From positions 124,001-188,000 of the forward strand of contig JAJDEF010000012.1 in the NCBI GenBank assembly GCA_029259945.1: 64,000 nucleotides of DNA. The letters are read 5' to 3'. Shown piece after piece: positions 32,659 to 41,625 of the stretch. Position 1 is the first letter of the stretch, and every line of letters starts with the position of its first letter. The notes under the pieces were generated by a model. It was not told the origin of the DNA, searched no databases, and worked only from the letters and a program-made list of their open reading frames with translations. Source of the DNA: Planctomycetota bacterium (GTDB lineage Bacteria; Planctomycetota; Planctomycetia; Pirellulales; Lacipirellulaceae). The translations under genes were made by a program, and so were the position numbers.

Positions 32659-34272
32659 TCAAATATCAATGCTCGCTTCGTCTGTGGATGGCGCCTCCTG
32701 GTCGCCGCCCGTCGCTTCAAAACGACTCACGACAGCACAACCACATGCATCGCTCCACACGTTCACCGAAGTTCGGCACATATCCAGCACACGGTCGACC
32801 GCAATAATCAGCCCCTGGCTCTCGGTCGGTAATCCAACGGCTTGCAGGATGATCACCATCATCACGAGCCCGGCATGAGGGATGCCCGCCGCCCCGATGC
32901 TGGCTAGCAGCGCCGTGAACGCCACAACGGCTTGCTGGCTTAGCGATAAATCTAAGCCACTTAGCTGGGCGATAAATAGGACGGCAACCACTTCGTAAAG
33001 AGCGGTGCCATCCATATTGATCGTCGCCCCAAGTGGCAAAACGAACGAACCTACCCGATTGCTGATTCGTGCACGTTCTTCGACGCAAGTAAGCGTTAGC
33101 GGCAAAGTCCCGTTGCTTGAAGCCGAACTAAATGCCGTCAGCAGGGCAGGGCTCATGGCTTGGGCAAATTGAACCGGACTACGCTTGGCACAAAAATGCA
33201 AAATTGCAGGCAAGACAATCATAGCATGAAAGGCCAACGCGCAGGCCACCGTCAGCATGTACCACCCCAACGTGGCAAAAATCCCCGCACCTTGCGTAGA
33301 CGTCGCCGAGAGCATCAAGAAGAACACCCCAACAGGTGCCAGGCGAATGATAAGCATCGTGAGTTTCATCATCACTTGAAACGCAGCATCGACGAGCTCG
33401 CTGATTCGCTGGGCGGTAGAGCCACCCACCAGTATCGTGCAGACGCCAAAAGCCAAAGTAAATGCGATGATTGAAAGGAAACTGCCTGTCGCCACGGCGC
33501 CAAATGGATTGGTCGGGATCATGTTCTGGAGCTGCTCGAACAGCACGACCGCCAGTCCCTTTCCCTGTTGCGGCGCATCGATAACGACGGGGGCAGCTAC
33601 GGCTGCGTCAGAAACACCCGGTTGGATGAGGTTGACCATCGCCAAACCGGCCACAATCGCCAACATGCTGGTTGCCAGATAGTACAGGAGTGTTCTGCCA
33701 AACATGCGGCCAAGCCGCTCGGCACGCCCAAGTCCTGTGACCCCTGACAGCAGTGACGTAATGATCAATGGCACCGAAACCATCTTCAGCATCCGAAGAA
33801 ACAAGTCTCCGATGGTCTTGGCAATGTCGCCGACTCGGCGCGCTAGCGACCGTCCATGCTGTTGGAATAACGTGTACGCCACCGGGTCGTGCGACCGTAG
33901 CTCATTGAGTGTGGGCTCCACCGATCGAGGAAATGAATCTGCGCCATCGACGTTGGGCCAGGGTTCGCCCTCGCTGGCCAATCGCTGCTCGACCAAGCGG
34001 CGATCTCCCACGACCACTCGACGGGTCGTCCGCACGCCTTCGCCCTGATGGCTTTCGATTTGAATCAGTATTCGCTCTGGGGTGTCGAGTGACCAGAGTC
34101 TCCCCGTTGGTAGAGGGACAGCTTTCTCCATGCCGACGAGCTGTACAGAACCCGCCTTAAATTCGGCGACTTGCTCCGTATGCTGCTGACTGGCAGTACG
34201 ACTGAGCCCCATCCCGATGGCCGCCCCTAGTAACATGGCAACTAGAATCTGCCAATGCAACGCGATTCGCAT
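32659..34272 (-). CDS. Dicarboxylate/amino acid:cation symporter (DAACS) with an unusual insert
   Basis: A 537-aa secondary transporter of the GltP/DctA family that takes up glutamate, aspartate or C4-dicarboxylates with Na+ or H+. ATG 34272 has GGGAGTG upstream; the TTG at 34311 is not used. The first hairpin reads SSASSNGTLPLTLTC, the unwound TM7 motif NMDGTALYE is intact, and the second hairpin is AAGIPHAGLV. Unusual is an extra ~115 residues between TM1 (HWQILVAMLLGAAIGMGL) and TM2 (LFLRMLKMVSVPLIITSLL), polar and apparently extracytoplasmic; the family normally has a short loop here. Substrate cannot be named. Confidence 0.9.
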   Translation of the reverse strand: MRIALHWQILVAMLLGAAIGMGLSRTASQQHTEQVAEFKAGSVQLVGMEKAVPLPTGRLWSLDTPERILIQIESHQGEGVRTTRRVVVGDRRLVEQRLASEGEPWPNVDGADSFPRSVEPTLNELRSHDPVAYTLFQQHGRSLARRVGDIAKTIGDLFLRMLKMVSVPLIITSLLSGVTGLGRAERLGRMFGRTLLYYLATSMLAIVAGLAMVNLIQPGVSDAAVAAPVVIDAPQQGKGLAVVLFEQLQNMIPTNPFGAVATGSFLSIIAFTLAFGVCTILVGGSTAQRISELVDAAFQVMMKLTMLIIRLAPVGVFFLMLSATSTQGAGIFATLGWYMLTVACALAFHAMIVLPAILHFCAKRSPVQFAQAMSPALLTAFSSASSNGTLPLTLTCVEERARISNRVGSFVLPLGATINMDGTALYEVVAVLFIAQLSGLDLSLSQQAVVAFTALLASIGAAGIPHAGLVMMVIILQAVGLPTESQGLIIAVDRVLDMCRTSVNVWSDACGCAVVSRFEATGGDQEAPSTDEASIDI

Positions 34273-34370
34273 AGTTCCGTCACTCCCTGGCGAGGTGATC
34301 TCAGATTTCAAAATTGAGAGGCGGGGTATAAGCCGAGGATTGCAATGTGGCTATCTGGAAAACGGAGCGG

Positions 34371-36044
34371 TTATTGCGGCACTTCGGCCTGCTCTTCAGA
34401 AGGCTCTTCTGGCTCGGTGACCTGAGATTGCTCCTCAATCGTTTGGCGTTCTCGCCAAGGATTTTGTTGCTTGTAGCTGGCTAACTCTTTAGCTAATTGC
34501 TCGCTATGGGTTGGGTCTTCCTGGTCGACGGCCTGCTGCGACCATTTGATCGCGGAGTCAAAGTCGCCCGATTCGGCGTAGGCTGCTGCCAGAGTGCTGA
34601 GGATGTGGGGCATGCCGTAGCTAGTCAGCTCACATGCTTTGAGGGCAAATTCGACTGCCCTTTCTCCGTTGCGCACCTCGTCGCTAGGCGAGGTCGCAAG
34701 CACCCAAGCCAAGTTGTTTAGTACGGACGAATCTTCGGGCTGGAGTTTTGATGCCGCTTCGAGGTCGGCAACCGCCGCGGCATGTTCGCCGAGATTGAGG
34801 TAGGTATCGCCCCGTCGCTGGAGTGCGTAGAAGTTATTCTCGTCCATTGCCAGCACCTCGCTGAAAGCGTGAATCGCTTTGCGAGGCTGCTGGTTGTAAC
34901 CATAATAAACAGCCAACTGAAACTTGAGTTCCGATTGCTCAGGCATGGCCTCGGCCACACGCTCCATCTCGTCGATCGCCTGCGGCAAACGATCCATCTT
35001 TGCCAAGATCTCAGCACGAAGACGATGGGCGGCTATGAGCGGCTGTTTTTCGAGGGCAAGCTCAACGTCTGCTAACGCTTCTTCGTTTTGATCCGAGAAA
35101 AGATAGGCCTGAGCACGGTGCAGCAAGGGCATCAGACCACCCGGCTGACGCTCTAATACTTGGTTGAACTGCGAAATGGCCTCTTCGTATTTCTCTTGCT
35201 CACGGAAAATTTCGCCTCGATTTTGAAAGGGGCTCGGTGCTTGTGGCGCTAGTTCGGTGGCTAGGTCAAAACTCTTCAATGCCTCCTCCATCTTTCCCAA
35301 TTCACGGAGCACTTCGCCTTGAAGAATCAATGCGTTGGCATCATCGGGGCTATGATCAAGCAAGATATCTACCTCGGCCAATGCCTCCTCGAGCTTGTGG
35401 CGGCCTCGTAGAAAAACTGCTCGGATCAACCGATAGCCATCGTTATTTGGCGCGAGTGTCACCGCCTGATCAAAATCGGCCAGCGACTTCGTTTCGTCCA
35501 CCTGCACACGACCACGCAACGCATACGCTTCTGCTCGTTCGCCAGGACGCAAATCTCCGGCTTCGAGATAGGCGGTCAAAGCGCGCAACGCTTCGCGCCG
35601 ATCTCCGCCGGGCAAGGCCATGAGGCGCCCCAGCATGTAATTCGCCTGAGCAGGCGGGTCAGCATAAGCCAAGACACTTCGTAGATCCGAAACGACCAGC
35701 CGGCGTACTTGCTGGACTTTCGGATTGAGAATCGAATGGGTATTGATCACCTGCATTAAAACGGAGGCACGCTCCATCATCGAGTCCGAGAGCATTTGCT
35801 CAGCAAACTCAGCATCTTCGAGATCGAGCCCCTTGCTCAGCGAAGTTTCTAATAGCGCAACCACTCGGTTGAGATCTTGCAGGCCCTTGGCGTTTACTTT
35901 GGTCTGCATCGCCTCGAAGAAATCAGCCCGACCCTCGTTTTCTACTGTTTCTACTGCGGCCTCGTCGCAGAATGCGTTCTCGCATGAAGTTGTCAGTAGG
36001 CCAACGACAGCCACTACCGCCACGATTTTCTTCCAGCCTGACAT
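34371..36044 (-). CDS. Exported TPR-repeat protein
   Basis: A 557-aa protein. ATG 36044 (MSGWKKIVAVVAVVGLLTTSC) has AAAGGA upstream; the ORF track start is too early. The signal peptide ends in LLTTSC, so a lipobox is possible. Residues ~120-520 hold some ten TPRs (FDQAVTLAPNNDGYRLIRAVFLRGRHKLEEALAEVDILLDHSPDDANALILQGEVLRELGKMEEALKSFDLATELAP is a clear run). The C-terminus is Glu/Gln/Pro-rich. TPR arrays bind partner proteins; partner unknown. It starts next to ychF but on the other strand (222 bases apart). Confidence 0.8.
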   Translation of the reverse strand: MSGWKKIVAVVAVVGLLTTSCENAFCDEAAVETVENEGRADFFEAMQTKVNAKGLQDLNRVVALLETSLSKGLDLEDAEFAEQMLSDSMMERASVLMQVINTHSILNPKVQQVRRLVVSDLRSVLAYADPPAQANYMLGRLMALPGGDRREALRALTAYLEAGDLRPGERAEAYALRGRVQVDETKSLADFDQAVTLAPNNDGYRLIRAVFLRGRHKLEEALAEVDILLDHSPDDANALILQGEVLRELGKMEEALKSFDLATELAPQAPSPFQNRGEIFREQEKYEEAISQFNQVLERQPGGLMPLLHRAQAYLFSDQNEEALADVELALEKQPLIAAHRLRAEILAKMDRLPQAIDEMERVAEAMPEQSELKFQLAVYYGYNQQPRKAIHAFSEVLAMDENNFYALQRRGDTYLNLGEHAAAVADLEAASKLQPEDSSVLNNLAWVLATSPSDEVRNGERAVEFALKACELTSYGMPHILSTLAAAYAESGDFDSAIKWSQQAVDQEDPTHSEQLAKELASYKQQNPWRERQTIEEQSQVTEPEEPSEEQAEVPQ

Positions 36045-36266
36045 GCATATATCCTTTGAAATGTCGGGGATCTCCATTCGGCAGCCCTGCAAACTCGCCT
36101 GGGGCGCTCCTCCCATTATTACCGGTCTGCGTTGATCTGACCACGCGAGATTGGCCAAATTGCTCGCTCTAGGACGACTATTATCCCAGCGCCAACTGGG
36201 CTAGAATTCGGGACTTTGCCAGACACGGCCAAGACAACCAGTAGCAGTTGAGAAGTTGAGAGAACT

Positions 36267-37358
36267 ATGGAAGCAGGAATTGTCGGGCTCCCCAATGTTG
36301 GAAAATCAACACTGTTCAACGCGTTGACTGCTGCCGGAATCGCTAGCGAGAACTATCCTTTCTGTACGATTGAACCCAATGTCGGTGCGGTGCCCGTCCC
36401 CGATGCTCGACTGGCGCGAATCAACCGACATATCGAGACCGAGAAAATCATTCCTGCGGTCTTGCAGCTGATCGACATCGCTGGGATTGTGCGGGGTGCG
36501 TCTGAGGGCGAAGGGTTGGGCAACCAGTTTCTCGGCAATATCCGCGCGGTCGACGCTATTTTGCATGTGGTCCGATGTTTTGAGGATGCCGATGTGACGC
36601 ATGTGGATGGCAGCGTCGATCCGTTGCGCGATGTCGAAACCATCGATACCGAACTCATGCTCGCCGATTTGCAGTCGGTTGAATCGATGGCCGATAAGGC
36701 GGGCCGTAGCGCTCGGGCAGGCGACAAAGAAGCGAAGCAACGGGTCGAAGTCTTGCAGCAATGTCAAAGCTTGCTGGCCGAAGGAAAACCGGTTCGAGAA
36801 CTTACGTTCGAAGACCCGACCTTGTCGAAAGTATTCGCCGAGTGTCAATTACTGACTGCGAAACCGGTGCTTTACGTCGCCAATGTTCACGAAGACGATT
36901 TGCAAGGCGAAAGCAGCCATGTCCAAGCACTCTGCAAGCGTGCTGCCAACGAAGGTGGTTTGGTCGTCCCCGTCTGTGCTCGCCTAGAATCGGAACTGGC
37001 TGAGCTAGACGAAGAGGAACGCACCGAGATGCTCGAAAGCCTTGGGCTTGCCGAGCCGGCGCTGGCTTCGCTTGCACGGGCGTCCTACAAACTGCTTGGC
37101 TTACAGAGCTATTTTACTGCGGGTGAAAAAGAAATTCGTGCTTGGACAATTCCGGTCGGCGCCACGGCTCCTCAGGCTGCTGGGGTGATTCACACCGACT
37201 TCGAACGTGGTTTTATTCGATCGGAAACCTACTCGGTTGATGATCTCGATGAATATGGCAGCGAAAAAGCAATCCGCGAGGCTGGCAAAATGCGCGTCGA
37301 GGGCAAAAGCTATGTCATGCAAGACAGCGATGTTTGCCATTTCTTGTTCAACGTTTAG
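36267..37358 (+). CDS. ychF: Redox-regulated ATPase YchF
   Basis: A 363-aa Obg-family P-loop protein (OLA1/YchF). Walker A is GLPNVGKST at residues 7-15, switch [22 protein letters not shown], and the base-recognition motif is YVANVHEDD rather than NKxD, which is why YchF prefers ATP. The coiled-coil middle (residues ~130-190) and a C-terminal TGS domain ([49 protein letters not shown]) complete the family layout. It ends ...CHFLFNV, typical. YchF binds ribosomes and is linked to stress and oxidative responses. A TTTTGTCAC/GTGACAAAA hairpin follows it. Confidence 0.97.
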   Translation: MEAGIVGLPNVGKSTLFNALTAAGIASENYPFCTIEPNVGAVPVPDARLARINRHIETEKIIPAVLQLIDIAGIVRGASEGEGLGNQFLGNIRAVDAILHVVRCFEDADVTHVDGSVDPLRDVETIDTELMLADLQSVESMADKAGRSARAGDKEAKQRVEVLQQCQSLLAEGKPVRELTFEDPTLSKVFAECQLLTAKPVLYVANVHEDDLQGESSHVQALCKRAANEGGLVVPVCARLESELAELDEEERTEMLESLGLAEPALASLARASYKLLGLQSYFTAGEKEIRAWTIPVGATAPQAAGVIHTDFERGFIRSETYSVDDLDEYGSEKAIREAGKMRVEGKSYVMQDSDVCHFLFNV

Positions 37359-37365
37359 CCGTTAG

Positions 37366-37391
37366 TTTTGTCACGCGGTTTGGTGACAAAA
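37366..37391 (+). terminator. Hairpin just after ychF
   Basis: Arms TTTTGTCAC and GTGACAAAA with an 8-base loop, 8 bases past the ychF stop. No T-run follows on the plus strand, so termination is likely by position only. Confidence 0.4.
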
Positions 37392-37685
37392 TGGACAAAA
37401 CTCGTTGCGGTTCTGTGCGATTGACTCTGGTTTTGTAGGTTTTTGTCTCTTCGGTTGGTGGTAGTTTTGGCACGATATGGGCTGTTTGGGGATTTGGCGG
37501 ACAATATCCAAGAGTTTTGTCCGCCATGATTTTCTTAAACGTTTCAATGCTAGGCTTTGCGAGATTTTGCTTGGACAAAAGTCGGTGGGGTTTTGTCCTA
37601 TTTTGTCCATTTGGTGTGACTTTATTGTCATAAAAGTAAACCGCTGATTTGCGCTGATACTCGCTAATTTTTTGTGTGATGCGAA

Positions 37686-37767
<82 letters not shown>

Positions 37768-37950
37768 GTGAGGATTCGCGTTTTAGATTTCCAAAGAGTG
37801 GGGGCAAGAGTTATTGTCGAGCATTGGTGTGGAAAGTTCCATTGGCATTTTTGGCCGGGGGATTTACCGCGGAGGGCGCAGAGAACGCGGAGTTTTGTTG
37901 GTTCGTGCGTTTCGGTAATACACACGGATATGGCAGGGTTTGATTGAGCC

Positions 37951-38001
37951 GATGCTTCTTGTCGCTTGGCGACCCAGGTTGCAGGGCAACCTGGGCTACC
38001 C
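37951..38001 (-). repeat. GGGTAGCCCA-family structured repeat, single copy
   Basis: A 51-base element, complementary to 20601-20652, with stem CCCAGGTTGC/GCAACCTGGG (3-base loop) and stem GTCGC/GCGAC. It adjoins REP-like copy 2. Confidence 0.8.
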
Positions 38002-38007
38002 GGTATT

Positions 38008-38030
38008 CCGGCCAGGATGGCCGGGCTATG
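38008..38030. repeat. REP-like repeat, copy 2
   Basis: CCGGCCAGGATGGCCGG followed by GCTATG. The complement of its CTA is the TAG stop codon of the minus-strand gene ending at 38026. Confidence 0.85.
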
Positions 38031-40452
38031 GGGTGGGTTGGGGGTTTTCTATTGTTAGTGTGTGTTTGCCGGTGTTGTGGGGGGTGGTGCCTTGGGGGAT
38101 GGTGATGATTTGGTTGAAGGTGGCCAGCGGTTGCCAGTTGTAGTTTCTGCCGACGGGCTGTTGATAGATTGTTACTCGCATCTGATAGGTTGCCGGTTGG
38201 ATGTCGTGAATTACAAAGGCACCCTGGTCGTCGAACGTAGCGGTATAGTTTTTTCGGTGGACCTGTTTGGCGGGCTGACGAGACTTTGCGGTTTGCTGGA
38301 TAAGTTGACTAAATGCCCGGCCTAGGGCCTGTAAGTAATTGTTTGGTTCCACCTCGTAGAGAGCGACGGTACCCATGTTCCACGGTATTTCGCCTTCGTA
38401 ATCGTCGGGGACGATGCACTGGCCTTGGACGATTCGCCCTTTGCCGCCGATTTGAATTTCGGCCGTCTCGCCTGCTTTGACTTCGACTTGTTCGCTATGG
38501 GTGGTGGCCGACATCGACCCGCCATTACCCCTGTCGGCAAAGCGAATCTGTCGGCCGATGGTTGTGGTTCCGGCTCGCACACGTTTGAAATGAAAGGCCC
38601 CCTCGCCGTCGGTGGATGCGGTATTCGACCAATGCAAGTTCGGCTGATTTTGCCGATGGACCTGCTGGAAATAGGATTGGATGTTCTCGCCAATCATCGG
38701 CTCGTTGCCTTGTATAAGTTTGCCTTGGACCTCTGCCCACGGCTGGAGGGTAATCTCGGGGGTGTCTTCGAGTTGCTGGCCGTCGAGTTGCTGCCAGCCC
38801 TTGTCGTGCAAAATTGCAACCAAGTAGTCGCCCTCGGGGAATGGGAGGGTGAAACGTCCGTCGGCATCGGCCTCGACGATTGGGGTGTTTTGATGTTGCT
38901 GGGGTTGGCCATTGTAGATTTGGGTATACTGACCAGCAACTGCTATCACCACTTTGGCACCGCCGGCGGGCTTGCCGTCAGGGGTTTTTACGACACCACT
39001 GGGGCCGATGCCTGGCTCTAGTTTGAAGTCGATAGTGATAGTGCCTTCGTCTGACTTGATTACTCGCGAAATTCCCGGTCGATAGCCGTCGGCCTCAATT
39101 TTTATGAGGTGGCCAAATCGCGGCTCGGTGAACTGGGTTTGAAACGCTCCGTCACTCTGGGTCTTCTGGACGTTATGGCGTTCCCAGTATGTGTTCTGAC
39201 GCGATTGGTCCCAACGGATACCTTGCACGACGACAAACTCGTTGATGGGTTTTCCGGTTTCGGCGTCAGCCACGTTTCCTTGAACTACCAATGGGTCGGA
39301 CAAGACAATGACATGCTCGTCGTCTTGGGCGGTTAAGATTTGTCGTCGAAGCGACATGTATCCTTGTTTTATGATGCCGTATTGAACAGCATCATGCGGT
39401 GCGCTGTCGGATTGCCAAACGCCTTCGGCGTTGGTTTCGTATCGTCCGGCCAACCCCTGCAGGCTACGATGGCCGCGCCAAGTATCGGGCGCTAACCAGA
39501 CGCCCGCCAGAGGTTCGCCTTGGTGGTCGGTTACACGAACTTGAATGGTGTGACCGGGCGTTAACGAAAAATCGACCGAGGGCATTTCGTATTTTGCGAC
39601 CACCGTTCGCAAATCGGGCGCCCAGTGCTCGGCGAAGACGGTGAGCACCGTGCTGCCTGCCTGGACTTTTTTCAAGACGTACTCGCCGTTGGCATCGGTT
39701 TCGACGGTTAGGTTGCCGCTATTGAATCGATCGGAGCCTGTGCCTACGACGGCGCCCGCGATTGGCTTGCCGTCGGGATCGGTTACCTTGCCGCGTAGTT
39801 CGATGCCTTTATTGAGGACCACGATGTGTTTGAGCGTAAGAAGTTGCGCCCAAGTGCCACCACGGAAACTGTAGCCGGGGTCGCTTACGTAGTCGGGGTG
39901 CGAAAACTTGAGTTGCAATCGCATTGGTTTTTCAGGGGCGGCATCGATTTGCCAGCGTCCCTCGGCGTTGGTGGTGACCAATTCGCCCCGGAGGCGGGGC
40001 TGTAGTTTTGCTTTGCCGGGCTGAGAATCGTTGATCGAATCGTAACCCGAGACCAGCACGCCTTCGATGGGGTTGCCGTCGGGGTCGTGAACGATGCCGC
40101 CGATGGGGATGCCCTTTTGCATGGGGATGGTGAACTCGGCGGGAATTTTGTCGGTGTTTCTCCAACTGATACCCAGGGCAGCGTAGCCTTCTTCTATGAC
40201 GGTGAGCTGCAGGTTGGCACCTTCGCTGGGATAGTTGATGGGGACGATCCCCTCGCGGTCGGTCATCATGGGGAACGCCATGCCATCGACCGAAATCTCG
40301 ACCGTGGCGTCGGGCATTGGCTTGCCGTCGGGGTTGAGAACTTTGACTTCGAGGTATTTGATGCCGTCGTCTTGGGCAGTGAGCGGTGCCAGGAAACTGA
40401 AAAGCAGCAGGAGGCTGGTGGTGAAGCGATTTGTTGGGGAACCGAAGTTCAT
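38026..40452 (-). CDS. Large exported protein with carboxypeptidase-regulatory-like repeats
   Basis: An 808-aa exported protein. ATG 40452 with CAGGAG upstream is the start. A signal peptide (FTTSLLLLFSFLAPLTAQ) is followed by a chain of Ig-like CarbopepD_reg modules, recognisable by repeated xVxxPDGKPxxGAxV strands: VKVLNPDGKPMPDATVEI, GIVHDPDGNPIEGVLVSG, GKVTDPDGKPIAGAVVG, VRVTDHQGEPLAGVWLA, GVVKTPDGKPAGGAKVVI. At least six modules are visible. Such proteins in Planctomycetes are thought to bind carbohydrate or protein surfaces; no catalytic domain is present. Its stop codon is provided by the REP-like copy. Confidence 0.75.
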   Translation of the reverse strand: MNFGSPTNRFTTSLLLLFSFLAPLTAQDDGIKYLEVKVLNPDGKPMPDATVEISVDGMAFPMMTDREGIVPINYPSEGANLQLTVIEEGYAALGISWRNTDKIPAEFTIPMQKGIPIGGIVHDPDGNPIEGVLVSGYDSINDSQPGKAKLQPRLRGELVTTNAEGRWQIDAAPEKPMRLQLKFSHPDYVSDPGYSFRGGTWAQLLTLKHIVVLNKGIELRGKVTDPDGKPIAGAVVGTGSDRFNSGNLTVETDANGEYVLKKVQAGSTVLTVFAEHWAPDLRTVVAKYEMPSVDFSLTPGHTIQVRVTDHQGEPLAGVWLAPDTWRGHRSLQGLAGRYETNAEGVWQSDSAPHDAVQYGIIKQGYMSLRRQILTAQDDEHVIVLSDPLVVQGNVADAETGKPINEFVVVQGIRWDQSRQNTYWERHNVQKTQSDGAFQTQFTEPRFGHLIKIEADGYRPGISRVIKSDEGTITIDFKLEPGIGPSGVVKTPDGKPAGGAKVVIAVAGQYTQIYNGQPQQHQNTPIVEADADGRFTLPFPEGDYLVAILHDKGWQQLDGQQLEDTPEITLQPWAEVQGKLIQGNEPMIGENIQSYFQQVHRQNQPNLHWSNTASTDGEGAFHFKRVRAGTTTIGRQIRFADRGNGGSMSATTHSEQVEVKAGETAEIQIGGKGRIVQGQCIVPDDYEGEIPWNMGTVALYEVEPNNYLQALGRAFSQLIQQTAKSRQPAKQVHRKNYTATFDDQGAFVIHDIQPATYQMRVTIYQQPVGRNYNWQPLATFNQIITIPQGTTPHNTGKHTLTIENPQPTP

Positions 40453-40577
40453 GTTTTTTGCTCCTGATAAAACGCAGCAAAGAAAAAGGATTGCCACAGA
40501 GGACACGGAGTAAACTTTGTAGTCGTTCGGGGGCGAGAAATCACGCGAAATTATTGTGGATTTTTTTGCGCGGGTAT

Positions 40578-40600
40578 CCGGCCAGGATGGCCGGGCTATG
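40578..40600. repeat. REP-like repeat, copy 3
   Basis: CCGGCCAGGATGGCCGG followed by GCTATG, between two minus-strand genes, 72 bases past the stop of the RNase Z-like gene. A purine-rich word (CCACAGAGGACACGGAG) lies nearby at 40494-40510. Confidence 0.85.
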
Positions 40601-40672
40601 TGGGGTGCGTTATTTCGCCGGTATCACTCGGAAATCGGCGCCGATGAACGCATCACGTCCGTCCGACACGGA

Positions 40673-41512
40673 CTACAGCCAGAGTTTTAGTCGGTTGTCG
40701 AGCATGTCGGGGAGCGCTTTTTTGACGATGCGGGTGACTGCGTTGGGGTGGTAGCGGGTACTGAGATGCGAGGCGATGATTAGTTCGTTTTTGAACCGAT
40801 CGCGTCGGTCGACAAAATCGTCGAGGTGCATGTGTCCGAACTTGTGGATTTTTTCTTTGCGATGCTCGGGCGAAACGAAGGTCATTTCGCAAATGAGGAT
40901 TTTCGCTTCGTACATCGCTGGGCAATCGTCGAGGCCTTTGGGCGCTGTGTCGCCAAGATAAGCGATGAGTGGTTTTCGGTGTTCGGTGGTGACGTCGGTG
41001 CCGTCGAGACGAATGTCGCGGATTTGTTCGCCGGTGAGTTCTTGATACTCGGGTTTTAGCTTACGACGGCAATCCCACACAATGTAACCCAACGAGGGGA
41101 CGCTGTGCTTGGTCGCCGAAACGGTGACGACCAACTCTCGCGAGAGTTGGACCTCGTCGCCGGGCTTGAGTGGCTTGAGCTCGCACGGCATGCGACCACG
41201 GTCGAGGCGGGTGAATTGGTGAAGGATTTGGGTGCAAGGGTCGATCATCGCCTCGGGCATGTAGATGGTGGGGGGCTCCATCTTCATCATTCGTCGACGG
41301 GCGACATAGACGGGCAGGGCGACGATGTGGTCGAGGTGGCCGTGCGAAACGAACCAATTTTCGGTGCCCATGAACGACCAAGGCTGGAGGCCGAGATCAA
41401 AACCGATTTTCATTTCTGGAATTCGCCAATAGCTTTGCACCGCCGCTCGAGAATATCCCTCGATGGTGAAGCCAGCATGTTGCAGCGATTGGACAGGTGC
41501 GTTTTCGATCAT
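40673..41512 (-). CDS. RNase Z-like MBL-fold hydrolase
   Basis: A 279-aa protein. The zinc motif is FVSHGHLDHIVALPVYVARR, followed by MKMEPPTIYMPE, a TKHSVPSLGYIV segment with the His ligand, AYLGDTAP, and EMTFVSPEHRKEKIHKFGHMHLDDF with ASHLSTRY at the end. This is the short RNase Z (plant TRZ1-like) pattern, the enzyme that cuts the 3' trailer of pre-tRNA, which matters because the tRNA in this window lacks an encoded CCA. The flexible arm of long RNase Z is not visible. It could also be a paralogue of unknown substrate. Confidence 0.75.
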   Translation of the reverse strand: MIENAPVQSLQHAGFTIEGYSRAAVQSYWRIPEMKIGFDLGLQPWSFMGTENWFVSHGHLDHIVALPVYVARRRMMKMEPPTIYMPEAMIDPCTQILHQFTRLDRGRMPCELKPLKPGDEVQLSRELVVTVSATKHSVPSLGYIVWDCRRKLKPEYQELTGEQIRDIRLDGTDVTTEHRKPLIAYLGDTAPKGLDDCPAMYEAKILICEMTFVSPEHRKEKIHKFGHMHLDDFVDRRDRFKNELIIASHLSTRYHPNAVTRIVKKALPDMLDNRLKLWL

Positions 41513-41625
41513 AGGGGTAGCGTACTGGGGCGGGGGTATTCACCACGGGGGCACGGGGGACACAGAGAAGAAAGTTTTTTGGGCCGTTTCTAATTTCTGC
41601 GATAGTCCATGACATAAACTTGGGA

